From Laguncularia racemosa (Eukaryota; Streptophyta; Magnoliopsida; Myrtales; Combretaceae), in assembly GCA_037954665.1 (NCBI GenBank), contig JBBMOL010000066.1, positions 1,426,001-1,490,000 of the forward strand: a DNA stretch of 64,000 nt, read 5' to 3'. The notes beneath the pieces were generated by a model. That model did not search any database. It had not been told where the DNA came from and worked only from the letters and a program-made list of their open reading frames with translations. The position numbers and the translations under genes are program-made. Positions 47,199-59,800 of the stretch are shown in pieces (the first letter of the stretch is position 1; the number at the start of each line of letters is the position of its first letter).

Positions 47199-50100
47199 AT
47201 GCAAAGGAGTAGAAGTCTTGAACTTCTGCCTCTAGATCTTGAGATTGAGCGTACTTTCCTACGTTTGAGAAGAGAGAACAGAAGAAGAGAAGAATCCGAG
47301 ATGGCTAACGATAACAACAACAATTTGATGCAGGGTGTTGCAAGAGCACTTCGCGAATATATAGTGCCAACTGTTTCCAGTTCAGCGATCAGGAGACCTA
47401 CCATTCAGGCCAACAATTTTGAATTGAAACCGGCACTCATTCAAATGGTCCAAACAAGTCAATTTGGAGGATATCCAAATGAGAGCCCTGATGAGCATAT
47501 TGCTGTATTTCTCCAATATTGTAATACAGTAAAAATAAATAACGTTATCAGATTGCAGCTTTTTCCTTTTTCATTAAGAGATAAAGCTAGAGCTTGGTTT
47601 TATTCACTTCCACAAGAGTCCATTACTACTTGGGTTGATCTCTCATCTAAATTTCTAATGAGATTTTTCCCACCGGCCAGGACAGCAAGGTTAAGAAGTG
47701 ACATCACTAATTTCACAAAATTTAGTGGTGAATAACTTTATGAGGCTTGGGAGAGATTTAAGGAGGCAATCAGAAAATGCCTACACCATGGATTGCCGGA
47801 TAATTTACCAATTGAGATTTTTTACCTCAGCTAGGATGAAACATTGAGGTCTCTAGTTGATGTTGCATCTGGAGGTGCACTCATGGGCAAGACTTATGAT
47901 GAAGTGAGTGCGTTGATAGAAGAAATGGCTTCTAGTGCCCACAATTGGCAGAATGAGAGAGGTAAAGCTAGAGTGGCATCGGTGAATGATAATGATGCTA
48001 TCACCCTTTTGACGGCTCAAATTTCAGCTCTCACTATCTAAGTAGGTAAACTCACCTCATCATCTTCATTTAATGCAAATCAAGTTGCTCTTTGTGAGAT
48101 TTGCTTAGGATCACATTCGACTCTTGAATGCATTCATGGGAACCCTTCAACTTCTTCATCTGGTGAGCATGTGAATTATGTCAACAACTTCCAAAGGGGT
48201 AATATGGGACCCTATTCGAACACTTATAATCTAGGTGGCGTAATCATCCAATTTTTTCATGGAAGAATGAGAATAACGCACTCAAACCACCACCTAGATT
48301 TCAGAAGCAAGGTCCCATTCAAAGTGCTCCTCCTCAACAAAGTCAGTCTAGAATGGAAGAACTCATGTTGAGCTATATGCAAAAGACTGACACCATGTTG
48401 CAAAATCAACAGGCTACAATTCGAAATTTAGAGAATCAAATTGGTCAAATTTCGCAACAGTTGAGTAATAGACCATCTAGGTCTTTGCCTAGCAACACCG
48501 AGGAAAATCCAAAAGGTATCAATGCAATAATGTTGAGGAGTGGTAAGGAAGTGGAAAAAGTGAACATAGATGTTCAATCAAAAGAAGCAAGTTCAAAGAA
48601 AAATAAGGGGAAGGAAAAGGTAGAGGAACCAAAACAGCAATCATCAGAAGTGAAGCCTTATGTTCCTTCTGTACCTTTTCCAGGGAGATTGAAGCAACAA
48701 CAATTAGATTCCTAATTTGCTAAATTCCTGGAGGTGTTTAAGAAACTTCAAATCAACATTCCTTTTGTGGAGGCACTCCAGCAAATGCCTTCATATGCTA
48801 AATTCATGAAAGAGCTTCTCACCAAAAAGCGAAGAATCGATGAGAATGAACCTGTTATGCTTACAGGAGAGTGTTCAATGATCCTTCAAAAGAACTTAAC
48901 AAATATGCCAAGAAAACAAAGAGATCAAGGGAGTTTTACTGTTCCTTGCACAATTGGAAATGTTTATTTTGATAAAGTTCTTATTGATTCAGGTGCAAGT
49001 ATAAATTTGATGCCTTTCTCTATTTTCAGGAAATTGGGACTTGGAGATTGTAAGGAGACTAATGTCACCTTGCAACTTGCTAATAAAAGTATCAAATATC
49101 CAAGAGGTATTGTAGAGAATGTTCTTGTAAAAGTGGATAAGTTCTATTTTCCAGTCAATTTCATTGTTCTGGAGATGGAAGAGGATAGAGAAGTGCCCAT
49201 GATTCTTGGCCGACCATTCCTAGCAACAGGTAAAGCTTTAATTGATATGGAATAAGGTAAGCTCACTTTAAGAGTTATGGATGAAGAAATAACTTTTAAT
49301 GTCTATGAGGCTATGAAAAGGTTTGATGAGTGTAAGTCTTGTTACACTATTGATAGTATTGATGAGCTTATTTTTGAGTCTTTTAAGGAGAAAGCAGGTT
49401 TAAACACAATGGAGTCGGTTCTTAGAGATCTCGATGGTTGGGATGATGAAGATGAGCCTATGGAAGAATGTGTGAATCAAGTAGCTGAAATCAAGGCTCG
49501 ATATTATGAGGAATTGGGAACAAGTGCGACAAAATTGATGCCATCTTTAACACACCCTCCGGTGCTAGAACTTAAACATTTACCTAGTCATTTAAAATAT
49601 GCTTATTTGGGGATGGATGATACTTTGCCAATAATCATTTCTTCCTGTTTGACAGATGATCAGGAGCAACAACTCTTAGGAGTTCTTACGAAGCATAAGG
49701 AGGTGATAGGATGGACCATTGCAAATATCAAGGGAATCAGCCCTCTAATCTGTACTCATCGGATATTCCTAGAGGTAGAATGTAAACCTATAGTTCAACC
49801 ACAGAGGCGACTTAACCCAACTCTCAAGGAGGTAGTAAAGAAAGAAGTTTTCAAACTACTGGATTCAGGTATTATCTATCCTATTTCAGATAGTAAATGG
49901 GTTAGTCCAGTGCAAGTAGTTGCCAAAAAAAGGTGGTATGACTATAGTGAAAAATGAGTCTAATGAATTAATTCCTACTCGTACCGTGATTGGATGGAGA
50001 GTTTGTATTGACTATAGGAAAGTGAATGATGCCACCCGTAAAGACCATTTCCCTCTTCCATTTATAGATCAAATGTTAGAGAAACTTGCAGGGCATGAGT

Positions 50101-52523
50101 ATTATTGTTTTTTAGATGGTTATTCTGGTTATAATCAAATTTATATAGCACCCGAGGACCAGGAGAAAACCACCTTTACTTGTCCTTATGGCACTTTTGC
50201 CTTTAGGAGAATGCCCTTTGGTCTCTGCAATGCACCTGCTACTTTCCAGAGGTGTATGATGTCTATATTTTCTGACATGTTAGAAAATTTCATTGAAATA
50301 TTCATGGATGGTTTTTCTGTCTTTGGTAAATCCTTTGAATCATGTCTGACAAATTTAGACTGTGTGCTCAAGAGATGTAAGGAGTCTAATATACTTTTGA
50401 ACTAAGAGAAATGTCATTTTATGGTAAGAGAGGGAATAGTCTTAGGTCATAATGTATCAGGAAAAGGGATTGAAGTTGATCAAGCGAAAGTGGAAGTGAT
50501 TGAGAAGTTGCCACCACTCACTTCAGTCAAAGGAGTTAGAAGTTTCCTTAGACATGCTAGCTTCTATCGAAGATTTATCAGCGACTTCTCTAAAATCTCT
50601 AAACCCCTTTGCAATTTACTTGAAAAAGATGCTGCGTTTAATTTTGATGATAATTGTTTGCAGGCATTCAACCTATTAAAGGAGAAGCTCACTTCTGCAC
50701 CTATGATTGTAGCACCTAATTGGGAGCTTCCATTCTAGCTTATGTGTGATGCCAACGATTATGCTGTAGGAGCGGTGCTTGGGCAAAGAAAAGGTAAGAT
50801 ATTTCATGTAACATATTATGCTAGTAGAACTTTAAATGAGGCCCAACGAAACTATGCTACCACTGAGAAAGAGCTTTTAGCTATTACATTTTCTTGTGAC
50901 AAGTTTTGGCCTTATTTGATAGGTTCTAAGATCATAGTATATACAGATCATGCAGCTCTTAAATATTTGTTTGCTAAAGTTGATGCTAAGCCAAGGTTGA
51001 TTTGTTGGATTTTGCTGTTACAAGAATTTGATTTGGAAATCAAAGACAAAAAGGGAACTGTGAATGTTTTAGCTGATCACTTATCACAGTTGGAATCTGA
51101 ATGTTCAGATTCACCTATTAATGAAAAGTTCCCTGATGAACAATTGTATGCAGTAGAAATCTAAGGACTACCTTGGTATGCTGACATTGTAAATTATTTG
51201 GTTAGTAAAATCACACCGTATGGTTTATCCTATCAACAGAAAAAGAAGTTTTTGCATGATATGAAATTTTATTTTTGAGATGAACCATATCTGTTCAAAT
51301 ACTGTGTTGATCAAATAATTAGGCGATGTGTCCCATAAAATGAACAACTTAGCATCATTCAGCATTGTCATTCAAAAGAAGCAGGAGGTCATTTTGGGGT
51401 GGAAAGAACTGCAGTAAAGATTTTATCTTGTGGATTTTTTTGGATTAAGTTGTTTCACGATTGTAGGAACTACATTATGTCATGTGCTCAATGTCAGAAG
51501 ACTGGTAACATTTCTAGGAGACATGAATTACCACAGAATAACATTCTTGTAATAGAGCTCTTTGATGTGTGGGGGATAGATTTTATGGATCCTTTCCCTT
51601 CCTCTTTTTCAAATAAATATATTCTCGTGGCTGTCGACTATGTTTCAAAATGGGTAGAAGTTGTTGCTTTACAAAGTAATGATGCCAGAGTTGTGGTTAG
51701 ATTTTTGAAAAAGAACATATTTTCAAGATTTGGGGTACCTAGAGCTATTATTAGTGATGGGGGATCGCATTTCTGCAACAGGCAATTTGAAAAACTTTTA
51801 TCAAAATATGGGGTAACTCATAAAATTGCCACCTCTTATCATCCACAGACTTCTAGTCAAGTCGAGATATCTAATAGGGAAATTAAGCATATTTTAGAGA
51901 AAATAGTCAATGCATCTAGAAATGATTGGTCTTTAAAACTTGATGATGCATTGTGGGCTTACAGAACTGCTTTTAAAACCCCTATAGGAATGTTCCATAC
52001 AAGATAGTCTTTGGTAAATCATGTCATCTCCCAGTAGAGCTAGAGCAAAATGGCATATTGGGCCATAAAATTCCTTAACTTTGATTTACAAGCTGCAGGT
52101 AGGAAGCGATTGCTCCAGTTGAATCAATTAGCTGAAATGAGAGATGAAGCATATGAGAATGCTAGGATATACAAGGAGTGGACTAAGCGATGGCATGATA
52201 AGAACATATTAAAACGAGAGTTTCTTCCAAGCCAGAAAGTTTTATTATATAACTCTCGATTAAAATTGTTCCCAGGTAAGTTAAGATCCCGATGGTCTGG
52301 ACCATTTATTATTTCACAAGTTTTTCCTTATGGCATAGTGGAATTGAAAGCAGAAGACAATCAAACTTTCAAGGTGAATGGCCATCTTCTAAGCATTGCC
52401 ATGATAGGGAAAATCTTGATAAAGATACCACCATTATGGATCTTACTTCCCCAAGGTAAGAAAAAGGAAAGTCGGGCTAGAGACTTTAAACTAAGCGCTC
52501 CATGGGAGGCAGCCCATGCTTAA
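47199..52523 (+). pseudogene. Athila-like gag-pol polyprotein, near complete but broken
   Basis: Gag begins at ATG 47199 and includes FGGYPNESPDEHIAVFLQYC and LFPFSLRDKARAWFYSLP. A frame change occurs near 48235 and is compensated near 49925, where a run of seven A bases precedes GGTGG. Protease has DSGA at 48986-48997 (IDSGASINLMP). RT runs from about 49800; its catalytic box reads FMDG at 50301-50312 instead of FMDD, a single A-to-G change. RNase H carries CDANDYAVGAVLG and YTDHAALKYLF. Integrase has an HHCC region (HCHSKEAGGHFG, CAQCQ) and catalytic blocks GIDFMDPFP, SDGGSHF and QVEISNRE. In-frame stops lie near 47735, 48041, 50405, 50738, 51164, 51278, 51339 and 52007. The product would have been a polyprotein for particle assembly and integration. 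Inactive here. Confidence 0.87.
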
Positions 52524-53847
52524 GCAAATAAAGATTCTAGTGCTCTGAGGATTTGGAACTCCCATTTGAACTCACTTGTTTCGAAGCACTTCAATTTCAG
52601 GGAAGTTCCGTTTTTACCAATTTACTTTTGTCAGTTTTTACTCTCCTTTTGTGCATATCAGATAGACAATTCGGACATTGTCTAAGTTAAGTGTGGGGGA
52701 GTAATTCTAGACTGATGTTTTGATAATAAGATGCTTGTTCTGTTATGGATTGTTTAATAACTTCCCTATCTTGAACTAATTTTTTTGTTATTTGGAGAGA
52801 GTACTATAATATAAAAAAAAAGGGTGGGGGGAGAAGAACTTGACTTGTTGAGGTGCCTTACTCACTAACTATTGTAACTAATTTACTTAGTTGAAATTAA
52901 ATAGTAAAATCTTTAAGGACTAATTTTTCCTTATGTTTAGCTTTTGAATTTGAAGTCTAAGAGTAGGTTGAGTCCACTTGTGCAAAATAAGCAAGTTTAC
53001 TTCTAGGTGAATTTAGCTAGTACATTTTCTTTTGAATTTCTTTGAGAGTATTTTAACATACAGTGAAAGAGGTAAAAGAAATTCTTTTCTTAGTGATCCC
53101 TAAAAAAAAAAAAAAAATTCAGGGAAATTCAAAGCCTTTACTCCAATGACTCAGGCAACTGAGTTAAGAGTATCTAATCTTAAAAGTTAGTGTGAGGAAG
53201 AATTCGTAGGGGTCCCTTTAAAACCTGGTTACTTGGGTGATGAGCCCGGGATATGCCGACTCAATGAACTCACAATAACGAGAAGAGTGGAAAGGCTAAA
53301 TTTAAGTACTTGAATAGAAACTAAGTTGATATGGGCAGGCTTTAGTCCCTCAGAAGAGTGAAGTCTGACTCCGCTGTTAATTTTGTAATTTAAATAAACT
53401 TTACTAATCAAGTCAAAGCGCAAAATGAGACTTGAAAAAGGGAGAAAATCTAGGGGAAAGAATGGATACCATATGCTTTCATTGTGTGTTAACCTATTTA
53501 GATAAGTAATTAGAGATATTATATACTTGCTAGTTGCTAGTGAAGTCTAATTGAGTACTTTGCCTTGTTGAACTGAGAATTTACTCTCTGGAAATAAGAA
53601 TTCTATTGTTAAACACTAGGATTGGAAGATTATTCTTTCTAGATTAACTACTTAATTTTAACTATGGTACAATAGTTACATTTTCTCGTATTAGTTAGAG
53701 TGGTACACACCAACCATTCAAGTCACTAATCATGAAAGAAAGAATGAATGAGTTGTTGAAAGAAGGAAATTTTACACTTTCAATGACAGATTATTACATT
53801 GATTTTCTTTCACTTGGGGACAAGCGAAAGTTCAAGTGTGGGGGAGT
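52524..53847 (+). other. Athila-like 3' non-coding region and polypurine tract
   Basis: 1.3 kb between pol and the 3' LTR with no supported ORF. It ends in AAGTGTGGGGGAGT (53834-53847), the polypurine tract. A similar AAGTGTGGGGGAGT occurs at about 52689-52702, shortly after pol. A 15-base A run is near 53102. Confidence 0.7.
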
Positions 53848-54402
53848 TGATAACACATATTATCTCATGATTTATCTTGTGATTTGGAGGTTGTTATTAT
53901 TAAATTTGAAAACAAATCACCAAGATAAAGATACTGAAGTGCTTGTATTTTGATATTTTAGGAATCAATGGACTCAGACAGGAAAAGAGTGCATTAAGAG
54001 CTGAAAAACATGAAGAAATGAAGAAAATCAGTAGGCAAGACTTATCATATGGCCATGCCTCAAGTGGTGGTGGAAACACCACTTATAATACGGCCATGCC
54101 TCAAGTGGTGGTGGAAAAACCACTTATCATACGATCGTGTCTCATGTGGTGGAACATTTGGGAAAGATACCGAGAAGCCTATGGGGTGAGACCACGGCCA
54201 TGCCTCATGTGGTGGTGGAAACATCACTTATCATACGGCCGTGCCTCATGTGGTGGAACACCTGCGAAAAATGCGACTCTTCATTTTCCTGACTGTTTTT
54301 ATATATTCCTTTGAGAAGAAACGTAAAAAAAGAGACTTTTGGCAATTTCCAGTTTTCAGACTTTTGTTCTTTGAGAGAATATTTCATTTTGATAGCAAGA
54401 AG
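53848..54402 (+). repeat. Truncated 3' LTR of the Athila-like element
   Basis: 555 bp, TGATAACACATATTATC onward, nearly identical to 45439-46096 except for one fewer 104-bp repeat unit and scattered changes. It breaks off after GATAGCAAGAA, where the 5' LTR continues. Confidence 0.85.
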
Positions 54403-57400
54403 AATAAGCTTAGTAGCTAACAAGTAAATCAAAGAAATCAAATGAGCTTATCTTTTGGAGGACCTAAAGTTGTTTGGGTTCCTAAAAGGGTTTGATCCTT
54501 TTTTATGTGTGCAGGAACATGAAGCTAAAATCAGAAGAACATGGTATCTAGATAGTGGATGTTCTAGACATATGACTAGAGATGCTTCATTGTTCAATAG
54601 CATAATATGGGAAGAAAAAGAATATGTGAAGTTTGGAGATGACAGTAAATGTAAAATCATTGCTTCAGGAATAGTTGGTATATATCCTTACACTATTGAA
54701 AATGTTTATCTTGTGAAAGGTTTAAAACATAATTCGTTGAGTATTAGTCAATTATGTAATAAAGGTTACAAGATGATATTTGAACAAGACAAGTGTTATG
54801 CTTTTAATGAAAATGGAGTAAAATTATTTTAAGGATTTAGGAAAAAGAACATTTACCTTATAAATCTAGCTAATGTTAAAAATGTTTGTTTTTTATCATT
54901 GAATAATCATATCTTTGCTTGGCATAAATGATTAGGACATGTTAATTTTAATCAATTAGAGAAGTTATCTAAAAGGAATATCATAAAAGGATTGCCTATA
55001 ATTAATATTAGACAAGATGTGAAATGTGATACTTGCTTAAAGAATAAAATTGTTTTTGTTTCTCATAAAAGCAAAAATGCAATTTCTACTCAAAGACTTC
55101 TTGAATTATTGCATTCTTGATCTATTTGGACCTACTAGAGTTCTAAGCATGGGTGGAAGTAAATATGGACTTGTTATTGTTGATGATTTTTCAAGATAAA
55201 CATGGGTTATATTCTTGCGACATAAAAGAGATACCTTTGATTCTTTTCAAAAATTTGCAAAACAAATAAAAAACAAAAAAGGAATTTCCATAATTAGTCT
55301 TCGAACTGATCATGGAACCGAGTTTCAAAATGCAAAATTTTTAAATTTTTGTGAAGAACAAGGTATATCTCATAACTTTTCAACTTTATACACTCCTCAA
55401 CAAAATGGAGTTATGGAATGCAAGAATAGAACAATTCAGGAAATGACAAGATCTATGTTAAATGAAAGTGGTATTGCTAAGTATTTTTGGGTAGAAGCCA
55501 TTTCCACAGCTTATTATATCATTAATAGAGTTTTTATTCGGCACATGATGTCCTAGACTGCTTATGAGTTATTTCGAGGTAAGAAACCTAATGTTTCATA
55601 TTTTTGTGTTTTTAGCTCTAAATGCTTTGTGAAGAAGAACATTCTTAATCTTGGTAAGTTTGATGAAAGATCTGATGAAGCTATTTTCTTAGGCTATTCT
55701 TTAAATAGTCGTGCTTATCATGTTTTTAATAAAACAAATAAAACTGTCGAAGAATCAATAAATGTGAACTTTGTTGAAGATCTGAAAGATGATGATTCTG
55801 ATGGAGAAAATGATCCCAATCCTAAAGAAGAAGTTGGTGCAAAACCTAAATATGAAGCATCCACTATTGTTACTAAAGGATCTGGTCATCTAGAACCTAT
55901 TTCGGAGAAAGTGACAAAAGGTACTTTAGAAGTTATGAGATCTGAACCAGAAGCTTTTAAGGCTTAGAGATATAAGTCTGCTCATCCTTCTAATATAATA
56001 ATAGGTAATATAAATTTTAGTGTTAAAATTAGAGCTAGTTTACAAAACTTTGAAAATCACTTTATTTTGTTACTTGAAATTGAACCTAATAATATAGAAG
56101 CCTTAAATGATGATAATTGGATAAATGCAATGAAAAAAGAGTTAAATCAATTTCAAAGAAATAATGTATGGAATTTAGTTCCTAAACCTCAAGGAAAATC
56201 AATAATTGGAACTAAATGGGTGTTTAAAAACAAATTAGATGAAGATGGAAAAATAGTAAGAAATAAAGCAAGATTAGTAACTAAAGGTTATTCACAAGAA
56301 GAAGGTATAGATTTTGATGAAACATATACACTTATTGCTAGATTAGAAGCAATACGTTTGATGCTTGCTTATGCTTGTTATAAAATTTTTAAAGTTTTTC
56401 AAATGGATGTGAAAAGTGCATTTTTAAATAGATTTATAAAAGAAAAAGTTTTTGTTGAACAACCTCCTGATTTTGAAGATTCTTTTAAAACTAATTATGT
56501 TTTCAAACTCAATAAAGCTTTATACAATTCAAAACAAGCCCCAAGGGCATGGTATGGAATATTGAGTATATTTTTACTTTCAAAAGGTTTTCAAAGAGGA
56601 AAAATGGACACTACATTATTCTTAAAAACATATAATCATGATATTTTGATTGTACAAATATATGTAAATGACATAATTTTGGATCTACTAATGAATTGTA
56701 TTGTCAAGAGTTTGTTAAGACTATGCAAGCAGAATTTGAAATGTCAATGATGAGTGAGTTGACATTCTTTCTTGGGCTACAAATAAAACAAACTCTGGAA
56801 GAAATTGTTATCCATCAAGAAAAGTATACAAGATAGATTTTAAAGAAATTTGGATATGAAGGTTGTAAAAAGGCTGCAACACCTATGAGCACTTCAATAA
56901 GGTTAGACTTTGACTCAAATGGAAAGAAGGTAAGTGAAAAACTTTATAGAAGTCTTATAGGATATTTTCTATACTTGACTGCATCTAGACCTGATATTTT
57001 GTGTAGTGTATGTCTGTGTGCAAGATTTCAAAGTGCTCCAAAAGAAACACATTTATCAGTTGTTAAGCGAATTTTCAAGTACTTAATAAATACTTCTAAA
57101 TTAGGCATCTGGTATCCTAAAAATCAAAATTTTAATTTAATAGGATACTCCGATGCAAATTATGTGGGTTGTAAAATTGATAAAAAAAAGTACATTAGGT
57201 ACTTGTCAATTCCTAGGTGACAAATTAGTTTCTTGGTCTTCTAAGAAACAAAATTATGTTACCTTATCTACGGTTGAAGCGGAATATGTTTCTATTGGTA
57301 ATTGTTGTGCTCAAGTTTTGTGAATAAAACAACAATTAAATGATTACGGAATAAATTTTAAAAATGTACCAATTAAATGTGATAATACGAGTGCAATAAA

Positions 57401-57668
57401 TTTAACAAAAAATCCATTACATCATTCTAAGTCAAAGCATATAGAAATAAGACATCACTTTATTAGAGATCATGTGAATAATGGAAATATAAATGTTGAA
57501 TTTGTACCGGCTGAAAATCAATTTGCATATATTTTTACTAAACCACTTGAAAAAATAAAATTTGAATTTTTTAGGAATGAAATGGGAATTTGCAATCCAT
57601 TTTGTGAATTTTATTTTATTTTTCCCTTTTGTTGTAATTATAAAGACTCCCCTTGTTTTAATTTTTAG
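54403..57668 (+). pseudogene. Sirevirus-like pol: protease, integrase, RT, RNase H, broken
   Basis: Coding resumes with KNKLSS...MSLSFGGPKVVWVPK, the linker before protease. Protease: WYLDSGCSRHMTRD with DSG at 54551-54559. Pre-integrase zinc region: H...LGHVNF...CDTCLKNK. Integrase: the three catalytic positions are in VDDFSR (about 55180), RTDHGTEFQN (about 55300) and GVMECKNRT (about 55410-55430). RT: WVFKNKLDEDGKIVRNKARL and QMDVKSAFLN; the catalytic box is YVND at 56661-56672 where YVDD is expected. RNase H: SDANYVGC, then SWSSKKQNYVTLSTVEAEYV and NNGNINVEFVPAENQFAYIF near the end. More than eight stops or shifts. The C-terminal extension to 57668 after RNase H is poorly conserved. Confidence 0.85.
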
Positions 57669-57851
57669 AGAAAAGAAAAACAAAAAACGTGCATTTATGT
57701 GTGGTCAATTTTTTTAAAACAAAAAGGCAGACCAACAGTTTTTTTTTTTCTTTTAAATCGCCATTTATTTGTTATCTCTCATTCGCTTAACAATTTACCT
57801 TCCTTGATTCTATTTTTTTTTTCTTCTCTAATCTTCAAACTTCGACAAAAA

Positions 57852-59558
57852 ATGGCACCAAAAAAAAAATCCGAGAGAATTAGAAAAAAATATTTCAAAA
57901 CGAAACCATCAAATGCTCCTCTTGTGATCTACAAGGACTTATTTGAAAACCCTCAAGAACCTACTATAGAACCTGTAATGGAAGAAAACCAAAGTTCAAC
58001 CAACTCCAATTCTGTTCTTGGTTCTTCAAAAAAGAGTACGAGAAAGAAAAAGAGTAGTTCACTTACCAAGAAAGGAAAAGAAAAGATTGAATAAGGAATG
58101 TCAAAGGCACTTAAGAAATCTTCTAGAAAAGGTAGATGACAAAGTTCGAAACCCTCATTAGACATTGCCGTAAGACAAAAAAGGAATGAGGTTTGTCTAT
58201 GCAGTTTTATCGATTTTAATTTCTTTGTGAGTAATGGTTTTTACTGGAATGAGTTATTAGAATCGATAGGGTGTATAAATTTGTGTTCTTTACAAATTCT
58301 AGTATATGGAGAATGCATAAAGGAGTTTTATGAAAACTTGAAATGTTCTGGAGACAATGTGTTAGTTTCTAAAGTTTGTAATCAAGAGATCAGGATCACT
58401 AGAGATGATGTGATTTGATGTTTTCAAATGCATGATGTTAATAATGATGTGGAGGTACTAAATTTACCTAGGAATGAACTTTTTGCTGCTATAAATGGAA
58501 GTTTGGGTATGGATTATGGAAAAGAAGCCACGGTAATGGATTTCGAGTTATTTCCTAAGATAATACATAAGATTTTGATTGAGTGTATTTGTCCAAGGAA
58601 AGAAAGTTCAACTTTTATGTCCATTGAACATGCATAGATTATCTATGTAATGGTTTATAGAAAGAATTTAGACATGGCTTCGAGGATAGTTAATCAAATA
58701 TGGAGGAATAAGGAAAGTTTAGTTTTTGGGAGTGTTTTAATGAAACCGTTTGAGTTTAAGAGAATTAGTTTACCCCCTAGTTCTTCTAATCCTTTGAAGT
58801 TAAAAAGAATAGGTAAGGAAGTGTTCCATCATATGTCCATATATGTAAAGGATTTTCTTTGGTATGCAAATGATGAATCACATTATGTACATGACAGGCA
58901 TAAGAAAAGAGAAGTTCCAATTGGAATCTCTTCTGCTACAGGGCAAGAAGGAGCTCTAAAGGTTGTGTCAAAACCTGCTCCTAATCATAATAAAAAGAGA
59001 AAGTTGGAAGAAATTGAGGTAGGAGGAAGTGGGACAAAAAATGATACTAAAAAACTTAATGTAGAGGAATTGAAGACTACCATAAGAGATATAACGAAAA
59101 CTGAAATGATAGAAATTGTAAGGACTACCATGAAAGAGGAGTTAAGTTCTCTTCAAACTTCTGACAGTAGAAGGATGGACATTCTGCAAAAACATATTAA
59201 AAAAAGTTTTAAAGCAATTCTCATTGAATTCAAACATTTTAGGATTCTCTATAATGAACTCAACAGCAGGGTCAAGAGTGATTTAAACCATAATGTGGTT
59301 GCTTTTGATAAACTAGTTGATCAAATGAGGAAGATAGGAGATCTAGTCACTTCTTGGTTTAAGAGTATAGATTCCAAATTTGATCGCTCTATCCAAGCTA
59401 TGAAGAATCTATAAGGAGAAATCCAAATGTTTTTATCCCAATATTTTCCAGATTATGTTCGCAAGGGAGCACATGTAATTGATTTAGACTCCTCACCAAA
59501 AAAATCAACTCCTTCCAAACCTCCTCTTTCAAAAATTTCACCAAGAAAATCCACTAGA
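57852..59558 (+). pseudogene. Extra ORF downstream of pol in the Sirevirus-like element
   Basis: A single frame from ATG 57852 to the stop at 59556-59558, 569 codons including the stop. It is interrupted by five in-frame stops (at 58092, about 58134, 58416, 58635 and 59412) and no frameshift. The start is strongly basic (MAPKKKSERIRKKYF) with KK-rich runs to about residue 80, a possible nuclear signal. The middle (58200-58800) has LVYGECIKEFYENLKCSG and ICPRKESSTFMSIEHA, whose layout recalls the putative plant transposon protein domain (PF20167-like). The end has a KKRKLEE run, a long helical segment (about 59060-59400) and a Ser/Pro/Lys tail. No signal peptide or membrane segment is evident, so it is not an obvious envelope protein. 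Function unknown. Confidence 0.55.
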
Positions 59559-59568
59559 AAAATGTAGT

Positions 59569-59800
59569 TTCATTTTTTATTTTTCTCTATGTACTAATCC
59601 AGACTCTTGTTTCCTTCTAGTTTTCTAAATAACATTTCTTTTCTTCCTTAATTCTTTTATCTATTTTATGCATTAATTAAGGGGGAGATTTACTTTTTAA
59701 TGATAACAAAAGGGGGAGAAAAATAGCAAACTTCGAATAATGTTAAATTGATGTTTTGTTCTTAAAAAGGATGTTTTGTAATCATAAAAAAGGAGGAGAA
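59569..59800 (+). other. Three polypurine runs before the 3' LTR
   Basis: AAGGGGGAGA (59679-59688), AAAAGGGGGAGAAAAA (59708-59723) and AAAAAAGGAGGAGAA (59786-59800). The last abuts the LTR and is the likely primer for plus-strand synthesis. Repeated polypurine tracts here are characteristic of Sireviruses. Confidence 0.7.

Larger units (their letters stand above)
45439..54402 (+). mobile_element. Athila-like Ty3/gypsy element nested in the copia gag-pol linker, 3' LTR truncated
   Basis: Starts TGATAACAGCATATTATC at 45439. The 5' LTR (45439-47078), primer site, gag-pol (47199-52523), 1.3 kb non-coding tail, polypurine tract and a 555-bp 3' LTR piece follow. At 54402 the LTR sequence stops (it should continue about 1 kb) and copia coding resumes at once. 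No GTATA duplicate of the left flank is found there, so a deletion has removed the 3' LTR end and possibly a little copia sequence. The two LTRs are nearly identical where both exist, making this the youngest clear insertion. No env-like ORF was seen in the tail. Confidence 0.87.

Noticed and set aside
52524..53847. Envelope-like ORF in the Athila-like element
   Set aside because: Some Athila elements have one here, but this copy has only short, motif-free frames.
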